From positions 1-8,697 of the forward strand of contig DQAA01000252.1 in NCBI GenBank assembly GCA_003523465.1: a stretch of DNA of 8,697 bases. The letters are read 5' to 3'. Below the pieces are notes generated by a model. The model saw only the letters and a program-made list of their open reading frames with translations. It did no database searches and was not told the DNA's origin. The stretch comes from Pseudomonas sp. (GTDB taxonomy: Bacteria > Pseudomonadota > Gammaproteobacteria > Pseudomonadales > Pseudomonadaceae). Position numbers and translations under genes: made by a program. This document shows, one piece after another, positions 1 through 6,716 of the stretch (positions are counted from its first letter, which is position 1; the number at the start of each line of letters is the position of its first letter).

Positions 1-168
1 AGCCTGGCCGGCTTCGACGATGGGCGCTGCGGTGGTGAAGTCCGGCTCGCCGATTTCCAGGTGAATGACATCGTTGCCGGCGGCCTGCAATTCATTGGCC
101 CGCGCCAGCAGCGCCATCACATGAAAGGGTTCGATGGCGCGACTGCGCGCACTGTAGGGCTGAGCCAT
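1..168 (-). CDS. class I/II aminotransferase, N-terminal part (cut by window edge)
   Basis: The reverse strand opens with ATG at 168-166 and reads 56 codons to the window edge without a stop, starting MAQPYSARSRAIEPFHVMA. The motif HLEIGEPDFTT (residues 36-46) is the typical N-terminal signature of fold-type I PLP-dependent aminotransferases of the aspartate aminotransferase superfamily, which transfer an amino group between an amino acid and a 2-oxo acid. The PLP lysine lies beyond the window, so the substrate cannot be inferred. A good Shine-Dalgarno (GAGAAGG, about 172-178 on the reverse strand) supports this start. The gene is divergent from dksA. In P. aeruginosa this position is held by PA4722, a probable aminotransferase (recalled). 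The family call is firm and the specificity is unknown. Confidence 0.88.
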   Translation of the reverse strand, partial: MAQPYSARSRAIEPFHVMALLARANELQAAGNDVIHLEIGEPDFTTAAPIVEAGQA

Positions 169-189
169 TGGCCTTCTCTCAATCGGGAC

Positions 190-205
190 TAGAATGATGA
201 TTCTA
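190..205. promoter_or_regulatory. palindrome giving back-to-back -10 hexamers between the aminotransferase gene and dksA
   Basis: TAGAATgatgATTCTA is a perfect 6-bp inverted repeat with a 4-bp spacer. On the forward strand TAGAAT (190-195) matches the sigma70 -10 consensus at 5 of 6 bases and has TTGGCC (168-173) 16 bp upstream as a possible -35. This would start dksA transcription near 202. On the reverse strand TAGAAT (205-200) would start the aminotransferase mRNA near 193, giving a 25-nt leader, but its -35 is poor. The palindrome could instead be, or also be, an operator. Promoter function is inferred from sequence only. Confidence 0.45.
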
Positions 206-246
206 ACCGCGCATTGCGGCGAACGTATGGATAAACCCCGCTGTCC

Positions 247-290
247 TACCGGAGATAACCGGGAGTAGCGCACCCCGGTCCTATCTGGTA
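247..290 (+). other. long imperfect hairpin in the presumed dksA leader
   Basis: Three nested arms pair: TACC 247-250 with GGTA 287-290, AGATA 253-257 with TATCT 282-286, and ACCGGG 258-263 with CCCGGT 274-279, around a 10-nt loop. Small bulges (GG 251-252, CC 280-281) separate the arms. No T-run follows, so it is not an intrinsic terminator. If transcription starts near 202, the hairpin lies in a dksA 5' UTR of about 180 nt. A role in mRNA stability or in control of dksA is possible but not shown. I know of no named riboswitch with this shape. Confidence 0.4.
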
Positions 291-381
291 AGTTCGGCGG
301 CTCGCAGTCGCAGGGCCGGCGGTCGCCGGATACGGAAACATGCCTGCGCATTGGATCAGATGAGTGAGGGGCGGTCTATTC

Positions 382-828
382 ATGTCCACCGTAGAAAAGC
401 AAAAAGCCGGTCATTCCATGTACGGTGTCGAGCCCTATGTGGAGAGCAAGGGCGAGGAGTACATGGGCGAGCCCATGAAGGCCCACTTCACCAAGCTGCT
501 CAACGCCTGGAAAGGCGAACTGATGCAGAGCGTGGACCGCACCGTGGACCACATGAAGGACGAAGCCGCCAACTTCCCCGACCCGGCCGACCGTGCCAGC
601 CAGGAAGAAGAATTCGCCCTTGAACTGCGTAACCGCGACCGCGAGCGCAAGCTGATCAAGAAGATCGACAAGACCCTCGACAAGATCAAGGCCGACGAGT
701 ACGGCTGGTGCGAGCAGTGCGGCATCGAGATCGGCCTGCGCCGTCTGGAAGCCCGTCCTACCGCGGACCTGTGCTTCGACTGCAAGGAACTCGCCGAGAA
801 GAAGGAAAAACAGGTCGGCAAAGGCTGA
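382..828 (+). CDS. dksA: RNA polymerase-binding transcription factor DksA
   Basis: DksA binds in the secondary channel of RNA polymerase. With ppGpp it lowers rRNA and ribosomal-protein transcription and raises some amino-acid biosynthesis promoters during the stringent response. The 148-aa product has the expected layout. An N-terminal helical part is followed by a long coiled coil whose tip carries the acidic DxxDxA motif (D67, D70, A72 in DPADRAS), and then a C-terminal zinc finger with C110-x2-C113 and C131-x2-C134. All four cysteines are present, so this is the zinc-containing DksA and not the Cys-poor paralogue DksA2 known in P. aeruginosa. The ATG at 382 is chosen because MSTVEKQKAG is the family start and GAGGGG (366-371) lies about 10 nt upstream. 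An in-frame GTG at 364 would add six residues and overlaps this Shine-Dalgarno. Its neighbour gluQ is a conserved partner in proteobacteria. Confidence 0.98.
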   Translation: MSTVEKQKAGHSMYGVEPYVESKGEEYMGEPMKAHFTKLLNAWKGELMQSVDRTVDHMKDEAANFPDPADRASQEEEFALELRNRDRERKLIKKIDKTLDKIKADEYGWCEQCGIEIGLRRLEARPTADLCFDCKELAEKKEKQVGKG

Positions 829-843
829 TCCTGACTCCTGCAG

Positions 844-875
844 AACGGGGCGCATCATGCGCCCCGTTTCATTTA
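844..875 (+). terminator. intrinsic terminator after dksA, ahead of gluQ
   Basis: The arms AACGGGGCGC (844-853) and GCGCCCCGTT (859-868) form a perfect 10-bp GC-rich stem with a 5-nt loop, followed by a T-rich but interrupted tail (TTTCATTTAT). It begins 16 nt after the dksA stop and ends 17 nt before the gluQ start. gluQ therefore depends on readthrough or on a promoter hidden in this short gap. A terminator limiting readthrough from dksA to the gluQ gene has been described in Shigella/E. coli (recalled), so partial attenuation is plausible here. Confidence 0.88.
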
Positions 876-891
876 TACAGCCTCCCAGATC

Positions 892-1779
892 ATGACCAAC
901 TCCCGCTATATCGGGCGCTTCGCCCCAACTCCCAGTGGATTCCTGCATTTCGGCTCGCTGGTCGCCGCGCTTGCCTCCTGGCTCGATGCCCGTGCCGTCG
1001 GCGGCCAATGGCTGCTGCGCATGGAGGATATCGACCCGCCACGGGAAGCCCCCGGCGCGCAGAAGGCGATTCTCGAAACCCTGGAAAGCTACGGCCTGGA
1101 ATGGGACGGCGAGGTGGTCTACCAACACGACCGCCACCATGCCTACGCCGAGGTCATCGATCGCCTGTTCCGCCAGGGCCTGGCCTATGCCTGCACCTGC
1201 TCGCGCAAGCAGCTGGAAGGCTACAACGGGATCTATCCGGGGTTGTGCCGAAACCTCGGCCATGACCAGGAAGACGCGGCGATTCGTATCCGCGTGCCAG
1301 AACTGACCTACAGCTTCACCGACCGCGTCCAGGGGCATTTTCAGCAACATCTGGGCAAGGATGTTGGCGATTTCGTCATTCGTCGCCGCGACGGCCTGTA
1401 CGCCTATCAATTGGCTGTAGTGCTGGACGATGCCTGGCAGGGGGTGACCGATATCGTTCGCGGCGCCGACCTGCTGGACAACACCCCGCGCCAGCTTTAC
1501 CTGCAGGAGCTGCTGAGCCTGTCGCAACCGCGCTACCTGCACGTGCCGCTGATCATCCAGCCGGACGGACACAAGCTGGGCAAGTCCTACCGCTCCGCCC
1601 CCCTGCCGGCGCAAGAGGCTACGCCGCTGATCCTGCGGGCCCTGCGTGCGCTGGGACAAAGCACCGATTCCGCGATGGCCGACGCCCGCCCCGCCGAAGT
1701 GCTGGCCCACGCCGCCCGGCAATGGAATGCTCAAGCGATTCCGCGCAGCCTCACCTTGCCTGAAGCGGAACTGCGCTAA
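892..1779 (+). CDS. gluQ: glutamyl-Q tRNA(Asp) synthetase (GluQ-RS, YadB)
   Basis: This cytosolic enzyme activates glutamate with ATP and transfers it to the queuosine base at position 34 of tRNA(Asp), not to the 3' CCA end. It is a paralogue of the glutamyl-tRNA synthetase catalytic domain without the anticodon-binding domain. The 295-aa length fits the truncated family. Visible motifs are the class I nucleotide-binding start GRFAPTPSGFLHFGS (8-22, with HFGS as the HIGH equivalent), the KMSKS-like KLGKS (228-232), and a zinc site formed by C101, C103, Y115 and C119 in the segment from CTC to YPGLC, which is diagnostic of GluQ-RS. The start ATG begins MTNSRYIGRF, one short step before the conserved core. 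No good Shine-Dalgarno precedes it (CCTCCCAGATC), so expression may be low. Its placement 63 nt after dksA, beyond a terminator, is the usual arrangement. Confidence 0.96.
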   Translation: MTNSRYIGRFAPTPSGFLHFGSLVAALASWLDARAVGGQWLLRMEDIDPPREAPGAQKAILETLESYGLEWDGEVVYQHDRHHAYAEVIDRLFRQGLAYACTCSRKQLEGYNGIYPGLCRNLGHDQEDAAIRIRVPELTYSFTDRVQGHFQQHLGKDVGDFVIRRRDGLYAYQLAVVLDDAWQGVTDIVRGADLLDNTPRQLYLQELLSLSQPRYLHVPLIIQPDGHKLGKSYRSAPLPAQEATPLILRALRALGQSTDSAMADARPAEVLAHAARQWNAQAIPRSLTLPEAELR

Positions 1780-1863
1780 GTGCTTGCCGGAGAACAGAAA
1801 GGCCAATAGATTCAATCCTTTGGGGCAAATCGGCGCGCCCGTTTGCAGGCGCTGGCCCTTCCG

Positions 1864-1893
1864 TTACCATCACCTGCGTTTTGCGCCAATAAT
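1864..1893 (+). promoter_or_regulatory. candidate sigma70 promoter for cbrX-cbrA-cbrB
   Basis: TTACCA (1864-1869) and AATAAT (1888-1893) resemble -35 and -10 boxes at 4/6 and 5/6 matches, with 18-bp spacing. They would start transcription near 1900 and give a leader of about 31 nt before cbrX. The 152-bp gap after gluQ shows no intrinsic terminator with a T-run. A small hairpin (GCAAA 1825-1829 with TTTGC 1842-1846) sits just upstream and has no clear role. The call rests on motif similarity alone. Confidence 0.4.
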
Positions 1894-1931
1894 AAATCCA
1901 GTTCGCAGCGCGCAATTCCATCGAGGCCAGC

Positions 1932-2108
1932 ATGTACATCTATCGTTTGGTCCTGCTTCTGGTCGTGGGGATCTACCTGTTCTCCCCGGCCATCATGGAC
2001 TGGTGGATCGAGCCGACCGGAGCCTGGTATCGCCCGTACCTGCTCTGGCTGATCCTGATCGTCGTGACCTTTATCCTGCAGAGCCAACGTGATGCCGATG
2101 AGCTTTAG
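1932..2108 (+). CDS. cbrX: CbrX, small two-helix membrane protein translated ahead of CbrA
   Basis: This 58-codon frame starts with ATG preceded by GAGG (1923-1926, spacing 5 nt) and ends with TAG at 2106-2108. The product is strongly hydrophobic. One segment spans about residues 6-22 and a second about 37-50. They are joined by a Trp/Tyr-rich loop (MDWWIEPTGAWYRP) and followed by a polar tail, QSQRDADEL. It looks like an inner-membrane hairpin. The frame overlaps the start of cbrA by 17 nt (11 nt if the later cbrA ATG is used), and cbrA has no good ribosome-binding site of its own, so translational coupling is likely. A small gene in this position is called cbrX in pseudomonads (recalled from P. 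putida work). Whether the peptide itself acts on the CbrA transporter domain is unknown. An unstudied regulatory leader ORF is the alternative. Confidence 0.85.
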   Translation: MYIYRLVLLLVVGIYLFSPAIMDWWIEPTGAWYRPYLLWLILIVVTFILQSQRDADEL

Positions 2109-5046
2109 CCTGACCCAGATGATCCTGATCAGCGCCGCCTACCTGCTGGTGCTGTTCGGCGTGGCCTGGATCAGCGAACGCGGCATGATCCCCCGGGCGA
2201 TCATCCGTCATCCCCTGACCTACACCCTGTCCCTCGGCGTCTATGCCAGCGCCTGGGCGTTCTATGGCACGGTCGGCCTGGCCTACCAGTACGGCTATGG
2301 ATTCCTCGCCTGTTACCTCGGGGTATCCGGCGCCTTCCTGCTGGCGCCGGTGCTGCTCTATCCGATCCTCAAGATCACCCGCACCTACCAGCTCTCGTCC
2401 CTCGCCGACCTCATCGCCTTCCGCTTCCGCAGCACCTGGGCCGGGGCGCTGACCACGGTATTCATGCTGGTTGGCGTGCTGCCGCTGCTGGCCCTGCAGA
2501 TCCAGGCGGTGGCGGACTCCATCAGCATCCTCACCGGCGAACCGGTGAAAAGCCGGGTGGCCCTGGCCTTCTGCGCGATGATCACGCTGTTCACCATCTT
2601 CTTCGGCTCCCGGCATATCGCCACCCGCGAGAAGCATGAAGGCCTGGTGTTTGCCATCGCGTTCGAATCGGTGGTCAAGCTCCTGGCGCTGGGCGGTATC
2701 GGTCTGTATGCGCTCTATGGCGTATTCGGCGGGCCGCATCAACTGGAGGTCTGGCTGCTGCAGAACCAGACCGCTCTCGCCGCCCTGCACACGCCGTTGC
2801 AGGAAGGTCCGTGGCGTACCCTGCTGCTGGTGTTCTTCGCCTCGGCCATCGTGATGCCGCACATGTATCACATGGCCTTTACCGAAAACCTCAACCCCCG
2901 CTCACTGGTCAGTGCCAGCTGGGGCCTGCCGCTGTTCCTGCTGCTGATGAGCCTGGCGGTGCCGCTGATTCTCTGGGCCGGGCTGAAGCTAGGCGCCAGC
3001 ACCAATCCGGAGTACTTCACCCTGGGCCTGGGCCTCGCCGCCAACAACAAGGCCCTGGCCCTGCTTGCCTATATCGGCGGGTTATCCGCCGCCAGCGGGC
3101 TGATCATCGTGACGACCCTGGCGCTGTCGGGCATGGCGCTCAACCATCTGGTGCTGCCGCTCTACCAGCCACCGGCCGAAGGCAACATCTATCGCTGGCT
3201 GAAATGGACCCGCCGCGCCCTGATCGTCGCCATCATCGCCGCCGGCTTCGGCTTCTACCTCCTGCTCGGCGCCCAGCAGGACCTGGCCAACCTCGGCATC
3301 GTTGCCTTCGTCGCCACCCTGCAGTTCCTGCCTGGGGTGCTCTCGGTGCTGTACTGGCCGACCGCCAACCGCCGCGGCTTCATTGCCGGCCTGCTGGCGG
3401 GGACCACCGTATGGATGGTGACCATGCTGCTGCCCCTGGTGGGCAACCTGCAGGGCTTCTATATCCCGTTGCTGAACATGATCTACGTGCTCGACGACAC
3501 CAGCTGGCACATGGCGGCGATCGCCTCGCTGGCGGTGAACGTGTTGTTGTTCACCCTGATTTCACTGTTCACCAATGCCAGCTCCGAGGAAGTCGCCGCC
3601 GCCGAAGCCTGCGCAGTGGATAACGTGCGTCGCCCGCAGCGACGCGAACTGCACGCCGCCTCGCCCCAGGAGTTCGCCACGCAACTGGCCAAGCCGCTGG
3701 GGGCCAAGGCAGCACAGAAGGAAGTCGAGCAAGCGCTGCGCGACCTCTATTTGCCCTTCGACGAGCGCCGCCCCTACGCCCTGCGCCGCCTGCGCGACCG
3801 TATCGAGGCCAACCTGTCCGGCCTGATGGGCCCGAGCGTGGCCCAGGACATGGTGGAAACCTTCCTGCCCTACAAGTCCGGCAGCGAAAACTACGTCACC
3901 GAAGACATCCACTTCATCGAAAGCCGGCTCGAGGACTACCACTCACGCCTGACCGGCCTCGCCGCCGAGCTCGACGCCCTGCGCCGCTACCACCGGCAGA
4001 CCCTGCAGGAACTGCCGATGGGCGTCTGCTCCCTGGCCAAGGACCAGGAGATCCTGATGTGGAACAAGGCCATGGAAGAGCTGACCGGGATTCCCGCCAA
4101 GCGCGTGGTCGGCTCGCGCCTGAGCACCATCGTCGAACCCTGGCGCGGCCTGCTCCTGGGCTTCATCAACGTTCCCGACGAGCACCTGCACAAACAGCGC
4201 CTGGCCCTGGACGGCCAGACGCGCTGGCTGAACCTGCACAAGGCAGCCATCGACGAGCCGCTGGCCCCCGGTAACAGCGGCCTGGTACTGCTGGTGGAGG
4301 ACCTGACCGAAACCCAGATGCTCGAAGACAAACTGGTGCACTCCGAGCGCCTGGCCAGCATTGGTCGCCTGGCGGCCGGTGTCGCCCATGAAATCGGCAA
4401 CCCGGTGACCGGCATCGCCTGTCTGGCGCAGAACCTGCGCGAGGAACGCGAGGAAGACGGCGAAATCACCGAACTGAGCAGCCAGATCCTCGAACAGACC
4501 AAACGCATCTCGCGCATCGTCCAGTCGCTGATGAGCTTCGCCCACGCCGGCAGCCACCAGCACAGCGACGAACCCGTCTGCCTGGCCGAAGTGGCCCAGG
4601 ACGCCATTGGCCTGCTGGCATTGAACCGGCGCAATTTCGAAGTGCAGTTCTTCAATCTGTGCGACCCCGAGCATTGGGTCGAAGGCGACCCGCAGCGCCT
4701 GGCGCAAGTACTGATCAACCTGCTTTCCAACGCCCGCGACGCCTGCCCTGCCGGCGCCGCAGTACGGGTGCGCACCGAAGCCAGCGAACATACCGTCGAC
4801 CTGATCGTCGAAGACGAAGGCAGCGGTATTCCGAAAAACATCATGGATCGCCTGTTCGAACCCTTCTTCACCACCAAGGATCCGGGCGAAGGAACCGGGC
4901 TGGGGCTCGCTCTGGTCTATTCCATCGTGGAAGAGCATTATGGACAAATCACCATCGACAGCCCGGCCGATACCAAGAGCCAACGTGGCACGCGCATCCG
5001 TGTGACCCTGCCACGACATGTCGAAGCGACGTCCGCTGTGAACTGA
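2092..5046 (+). CDS. cbrA: CbrA, sensor histidine kinase fused to an SLC5 transporter domain
   Basis: CbrA is the inner-membrane sensor of the CbrAB two-component system, which controls use of many carbon and nitrogen sources. Numbering is from the ATG at 2092 (984 aa). Residues 1 to about 495 form a sodium:solute symporter (SLC5) domain with many hydrophobic helices, the first near 8-25. About 525-600 matches the STAC linker region, and about 632-745 is a PAS domain ([20 protein letters not shown]). The kinase core has the H-box GVAHEIGNP with phospho-accepting H766, the N-box N876/N880 (INLLSNARD), G1 DEGSGIP (908-914), the F-box FEPFFTTK (922-929) and G2 GEGTGLGL (932-939). All catalytic motifs are intact. 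Related CbrA proteins have been linked to histidine uptake (recalled). Starts at GTG 2089, ATG 2092 and ATG 2098 are all possible. 2092 puts the phosphohistidine at 766, as I recall it from the literature. cbrB follows after 22 nt. Confidence 0.97.
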   Translation: MPMSFSLTQMILISAAYLLVLFGVAWISERGMIPRAIIRHPLTYTLSLGVYASAWAFYGTVGLAYQYGYGFLACYLGVSGAFLLAPVLLYPILKITRTYQLSSLADLIAFRFRSTWAGALTTVFMLVGVLPLLALQIQAVADSISILTGEPVKSRVALAFCAMITLFTIFFGSRHIATREKHEGLVFAIAFESVVKLLALGGIGLYALYGVFGGPHQLEVWLLQNQTALAALHTPLQEGPWRTLLLVFFASAIVMPHMYHMAFTENLNPRSLVSASWGLPLFLLLMSLAVPLILWAGLKLGASTNPEYFTLGLGLAANNKALALLAYIGGLSAASGLIIVTTLALSGMALNHLVLPLYQPPAEGNIYRWLKWTRRALIVAIIAAGFGFYLLLGAQQDLANLGIVAFVATLQFLPGVLSVLYWPTANRRGFIAGLLAGTTVWMVTMLLPLVGNLQGFYIPLLNMIYVLDDTSWHMAAIASLAVNVLLFTLISLFTNASSEEVAAAEACAVDNVRRPQRRELHAASPQEFATQLAKPLGAKAAQKEVEQALRDLYLPFDERRPYALRRLRDRIEANLSGLMGPSVAQDMVETFLPYKSGSENYVTEDIHFIESRLEDYHSRLTGLAAELDALRRYHRQTLQELPMGVCSLAKDQEILMWNKAMEELTGIPAKRVVGSRLSTIVEPWRGLLLGFINVPDEHLHKQRLALDGQTRWLNLHKAAIDEPLAPGNSGLVLLVEDLTETQMLEDKLVHSERLASIGRLAAGVAHEIGNPVTGIACLAQNLREEREEDGEITELSSQILEQTKRISRIVQSLMSFAHAGSHQHSDEPVCLAEVAQDAIGLLALNRRNFEVQFFNLCDPEHWVEGDPQRLAQVLINLLSNARDACPAGAAVRVRTEASEHTVDLIVEDEGSGIPKNIMDRLFEPFFTTKDPGEGTGLGLALVYSIVEEHYGQITIDSPADTKSQRGTRIRVTLPRHVEATSAVN

Positions 5047-5068
5047 GACCGTCGAGAGAATTGAATCA

Positions 5069-6508
5069 ATGCCTCATATTCTGATCGTCGAAGACGAAAC
5101 CATCATCCGTTCCGCCCTGCGCCGCCTGCTGGAGCGTAACCAGTACCAGGTCAGCGAAGCCGGATCGGTCCAGGAAGCCCAGGAGCGATTCAGCATCGCC
5201 ACCTTCGACCTGATCGTCAGCGACCTGCGCCTGCCCGGCGCTCCCGGTACCGAGCTGATCAAGCTGGGCCAGGGTACGCCGGTGCTGATCATGACCAGCT
5301 ACGCCAGCCTGCGTTCGGCAGTGGACTCGATGAAGATGGGCGCGGTGGACTACATCGCCAAGCCATTCGACCACGATGAAATGCTCCAGGCCGTCGCACG
5401 CATCCTGCGCGACCGGCAGAACGCTCCCGCCGCGCCGGTGGAGCGCAGCAACGGCAAGGCTGCAGCCGGTGACAAGGCCGCAGCGGCGAGCAACGCCAAC
5501 GGCGAGATCGGCATCATCGGGTCCTGCCCGCCGATGCAGGACCTCTACAGCAAGATCCGCAAGGTCGCCCCGACCGACTCCAACGTGCTGGTCCAGGGCG
5601 AGTCCGGGACCGGCAAAGAGCTGGTAGCCCGTGCCCTGCACAACCTCTCGCGCCGGGCCAAGGCACCGATGATTTCGGTGAACTGCGCGGCGATTCCGGA
5701 AACCCTGATCGAATCCGAGCTGTTCGGCCACGAGAAAGGCGCGTTCACTGGCGCCAGCGCCGGGCGTGCCGGCCTGGTGGAAGCCGCGGACGGTGGCACC
5801 TTGTTCCTCGATGAGATCGGCGAGTTGCCTCTGGAGGCCCAGGCCCGTCTGCTGCGGGTGCTACAGGAGGGCGAGATTCGCCGGGTCGGCTCGGTGCAGT
5901 CGCAAAAGGTCGATGTGCGCCTGATCGCCGCGACCCACCGGGACCTGAAGAACCTGGCCAAGGTCGGCCAGTTCCGCGAAGACCTTTATTACCGCCTTCA
6001 CGTCATCGCCCTCAAGCTCCCCGCCCTGCGTGAGCGCGGTGCCGACGTCAACGAGATCGCCAACGCCTTCCTGGCGCGCCAGGCGGCACGTATCGGGCGC
6101 AACGATCTGAAATTCGCCCACGACGCCGAACAGGCGATCCGTCACTACTCTTGGCCGGGTAACGTGCGCGAGCTGGAAAACGCAGTGGAACGCGCGGTGA
6201 TTCTCTGCGAGAGCCCGGAAATCTCCGCTGACCTGCTGGGCATCGACATCGAGCTGGGCGACCTGGAGGACGACGAGACCTTCAACACCCTCCCCGCCCT
6301 CGTTACCCCGGCCAACGCTGCCAGCCACGAGCCTACCGAGGACCTGTCGCTGGAGGACTACTTCCAGCACTTCGTTCTCGAACACCAGGACCACATGACC
6401 GAGACCGAGCTGGCCCGCAAGCTCGGGGTCAGCCGCAAATGCCTGTGGGAACGCCGGCAGCGCCTGGGCATCCCGCGGCGCAAGAGTGGTGCTACCAGCG
6501 AGAGCTGA
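5069..6508 (+). CDS. cbrB: CbrB, NtrC-family sigma54-dependent response regulator
   Basis: CbrB receives phosphate from CbrA and, with sigma54 RNA polymerase, activates crcZ and catabolic genes. The 479-aa protein has three domains. The receiver (about 1-115) has acidic pocket E8/D9, phospho-acceptor D52 in SDLRLPG, T76 and K98. The AAA+ domain (about 146-385) has Walker A GESGTGKE (177-184), the sigma54-contacting GAFTGA loop (224-229), Walker B GTLFLDE (243-249) and REDLYYRL (303-310). A Fis-type helix-turn-helix (about 444-465, [19 protein letters not shown]) binds DNA. An Ala-rich linker (about 118-145) follows the receiver. All residues needed for sigma54 activation are present. The ATG is preceded by GAGAGAA (5054-5060), a modest Shine-Dalgarno. 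The 22-nt gap to cbrA holds no terminator, so the pair is probably co-transcribed. Its presumed target promoter, crcZ, lies directly downstream. Confidence 0.98.
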   Translation: MPHILIVEDETIIRSALRRLLERNQYQVSEAGSVQEAQERFSIATFDLIVSDLRLPGAPGTELIKLGQGTPVLIMTSYASLRSAVDSMKMGAVDYIAKPFDHDEMLQAVARILRDRQNAPAAPVERSNGKAAAGDKAAAASNANGEIGIIGSCPPMQDLYSKIRKVAPTDSNVLVQGESGTGKELVARALHNLSRRAKAPMISVNCAAIPETLIESELFGHEKGAFTGASAGRAGLVEAADGGTLFLDEIGELPLEAQARLLRVLQEGEIRRVGSVQSQKVDVRLIAATHRDLKNLAKVGQFREDLYYRLHVIALKLPALRERGADVNEIANAFLARQAARIGRNDLKFAHDAEQAIRHYSWPGNVRELENAVERAVILCESPEISADLLGIDIELGDLEDDETFNTLPALVTPANAASHEPTEDLSLEDYFQHFVLEHQDHMTETELARKLGVSRKCLWERRQRLGIPRRKSGATSES

Positions 6509-6541
6509 GGCGAAGGCTGCGGCATGGTGTCACCCCCACCG

Positions 6542-6594
6542 GGTAACACCGCGTTTCGGCCAAAAACTGTTACCTCAAGGCGAGGTCGTAACAG
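6542..6594. promoter_or_regulatory. cluster of CbrB-type half-sites (UAS of crcZ)
   Basis: Three half-sites occur: GTAACA (6543-6548), TGTTAC (6568-6573) and GTAACA (6588-6593). The last two form the perfect inverted repeat TGTTAC-N14-GTAACA, extended to CTGTTAC and GTAACAG. This is the form I recall as the CbrB consensus from P. putida. The repeat is centred about 136 bp upstream of the expected crcZ start, a normal distance for an NtrC-type activator. A fourth half-site, GGTAAC (6609-6614), lies inside the cbrB terminator loop. The repeats are seen directly. Binding by CbrB is inferred from family knowledge and context. Confidence 0.78.
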
Positions 6595-6631
6595 AAACCG
6601 GGGCTTACGGTAACGAAACCCCGGTTTTTTT
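6595..6631 (+). terminator. intrinsic terminator of cbrB
   Basis: AAACCGGGG (6595-6603) pairs with CCCCGGTTT (6619-6627) to give a 9-bp stem with a 15-nt loop, followed by a run of seven T (6625-6631). It lies 86 nt after the cbrB stop, between the CbrB half-site repeat and the crcZ sigma54 promoter. It should separate cbrAB transcription from crcZ. The stem begins at the base right after the second half-site, and the loop contains another half-site. Confidence 0.9.
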
Positions 6632-6690
6632 CGCCTCCAGAACACCCCTAAATCGGCGTAAGCCCTTGTTTTACTGGGGTTTGCAAAAGT

Positions 6691-6706
6691 TGGCACGGCA
6701 CCTGCT
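6691..6706 (+). promoter_or_regulatory. sigma54 (RpoN) -24/-12 promoter of crcZ
   Basis: TGGCACGGCACCTGCT matches the sigma54 consensus TGGCAC-N5-TTGCW at all but one base. It has GG at 6692-6693 and GC at 6704-6705 with the required 10-bp spacing. It predicts a transcript start near 6717. The gene just upstream, cbrB, encodes a sigma54 activator, and matching half-sites lie 100-150 bp upstream, so activation by CbrB is strongly supported. Confidence 0.93.
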
Positions 6707-6716
6707 ATATCTTCGG

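Noticed and set aside
376..1815. A 479-codon open frame on the reverse strand across dksA and gluQ.
   Set aside because: It lies opposite two well-supported genes, its protein has no recognisable domain, and long antisense frames are expected in high-GC Pseudomonas DNA.
1825..1846. A small hairpin (GCAAA with TTTGC) after gluQ, considered as a gluQ terminator.
   Set aside because: The stem is short and bulged and no T-run follows, so there is no basis to call termination.
3943..5019. Long reverse-strand open frames (358 and 296 codons) opposite the kinase part of cbrA.
   Set aside because: They are shadows of the cbrA codon pattern, with low-complexity Gln/Ala/Arg-rich products and no domain match.
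5066..5731. A 221-codon reverse frame opposite cbrB.
   Set aside because: It is antisense to the conserved receiver and AAA+ coding sequence, with no independent start signal or domain.
6632..6690. A possible IHF site between the CbrB half-sites and the sigma54 promoter.
   Set aside because: I looked for WATCAANNNNTTR on both strands and found no acceptable match. DNA bending by IHF cannot be claimed from the sequence.
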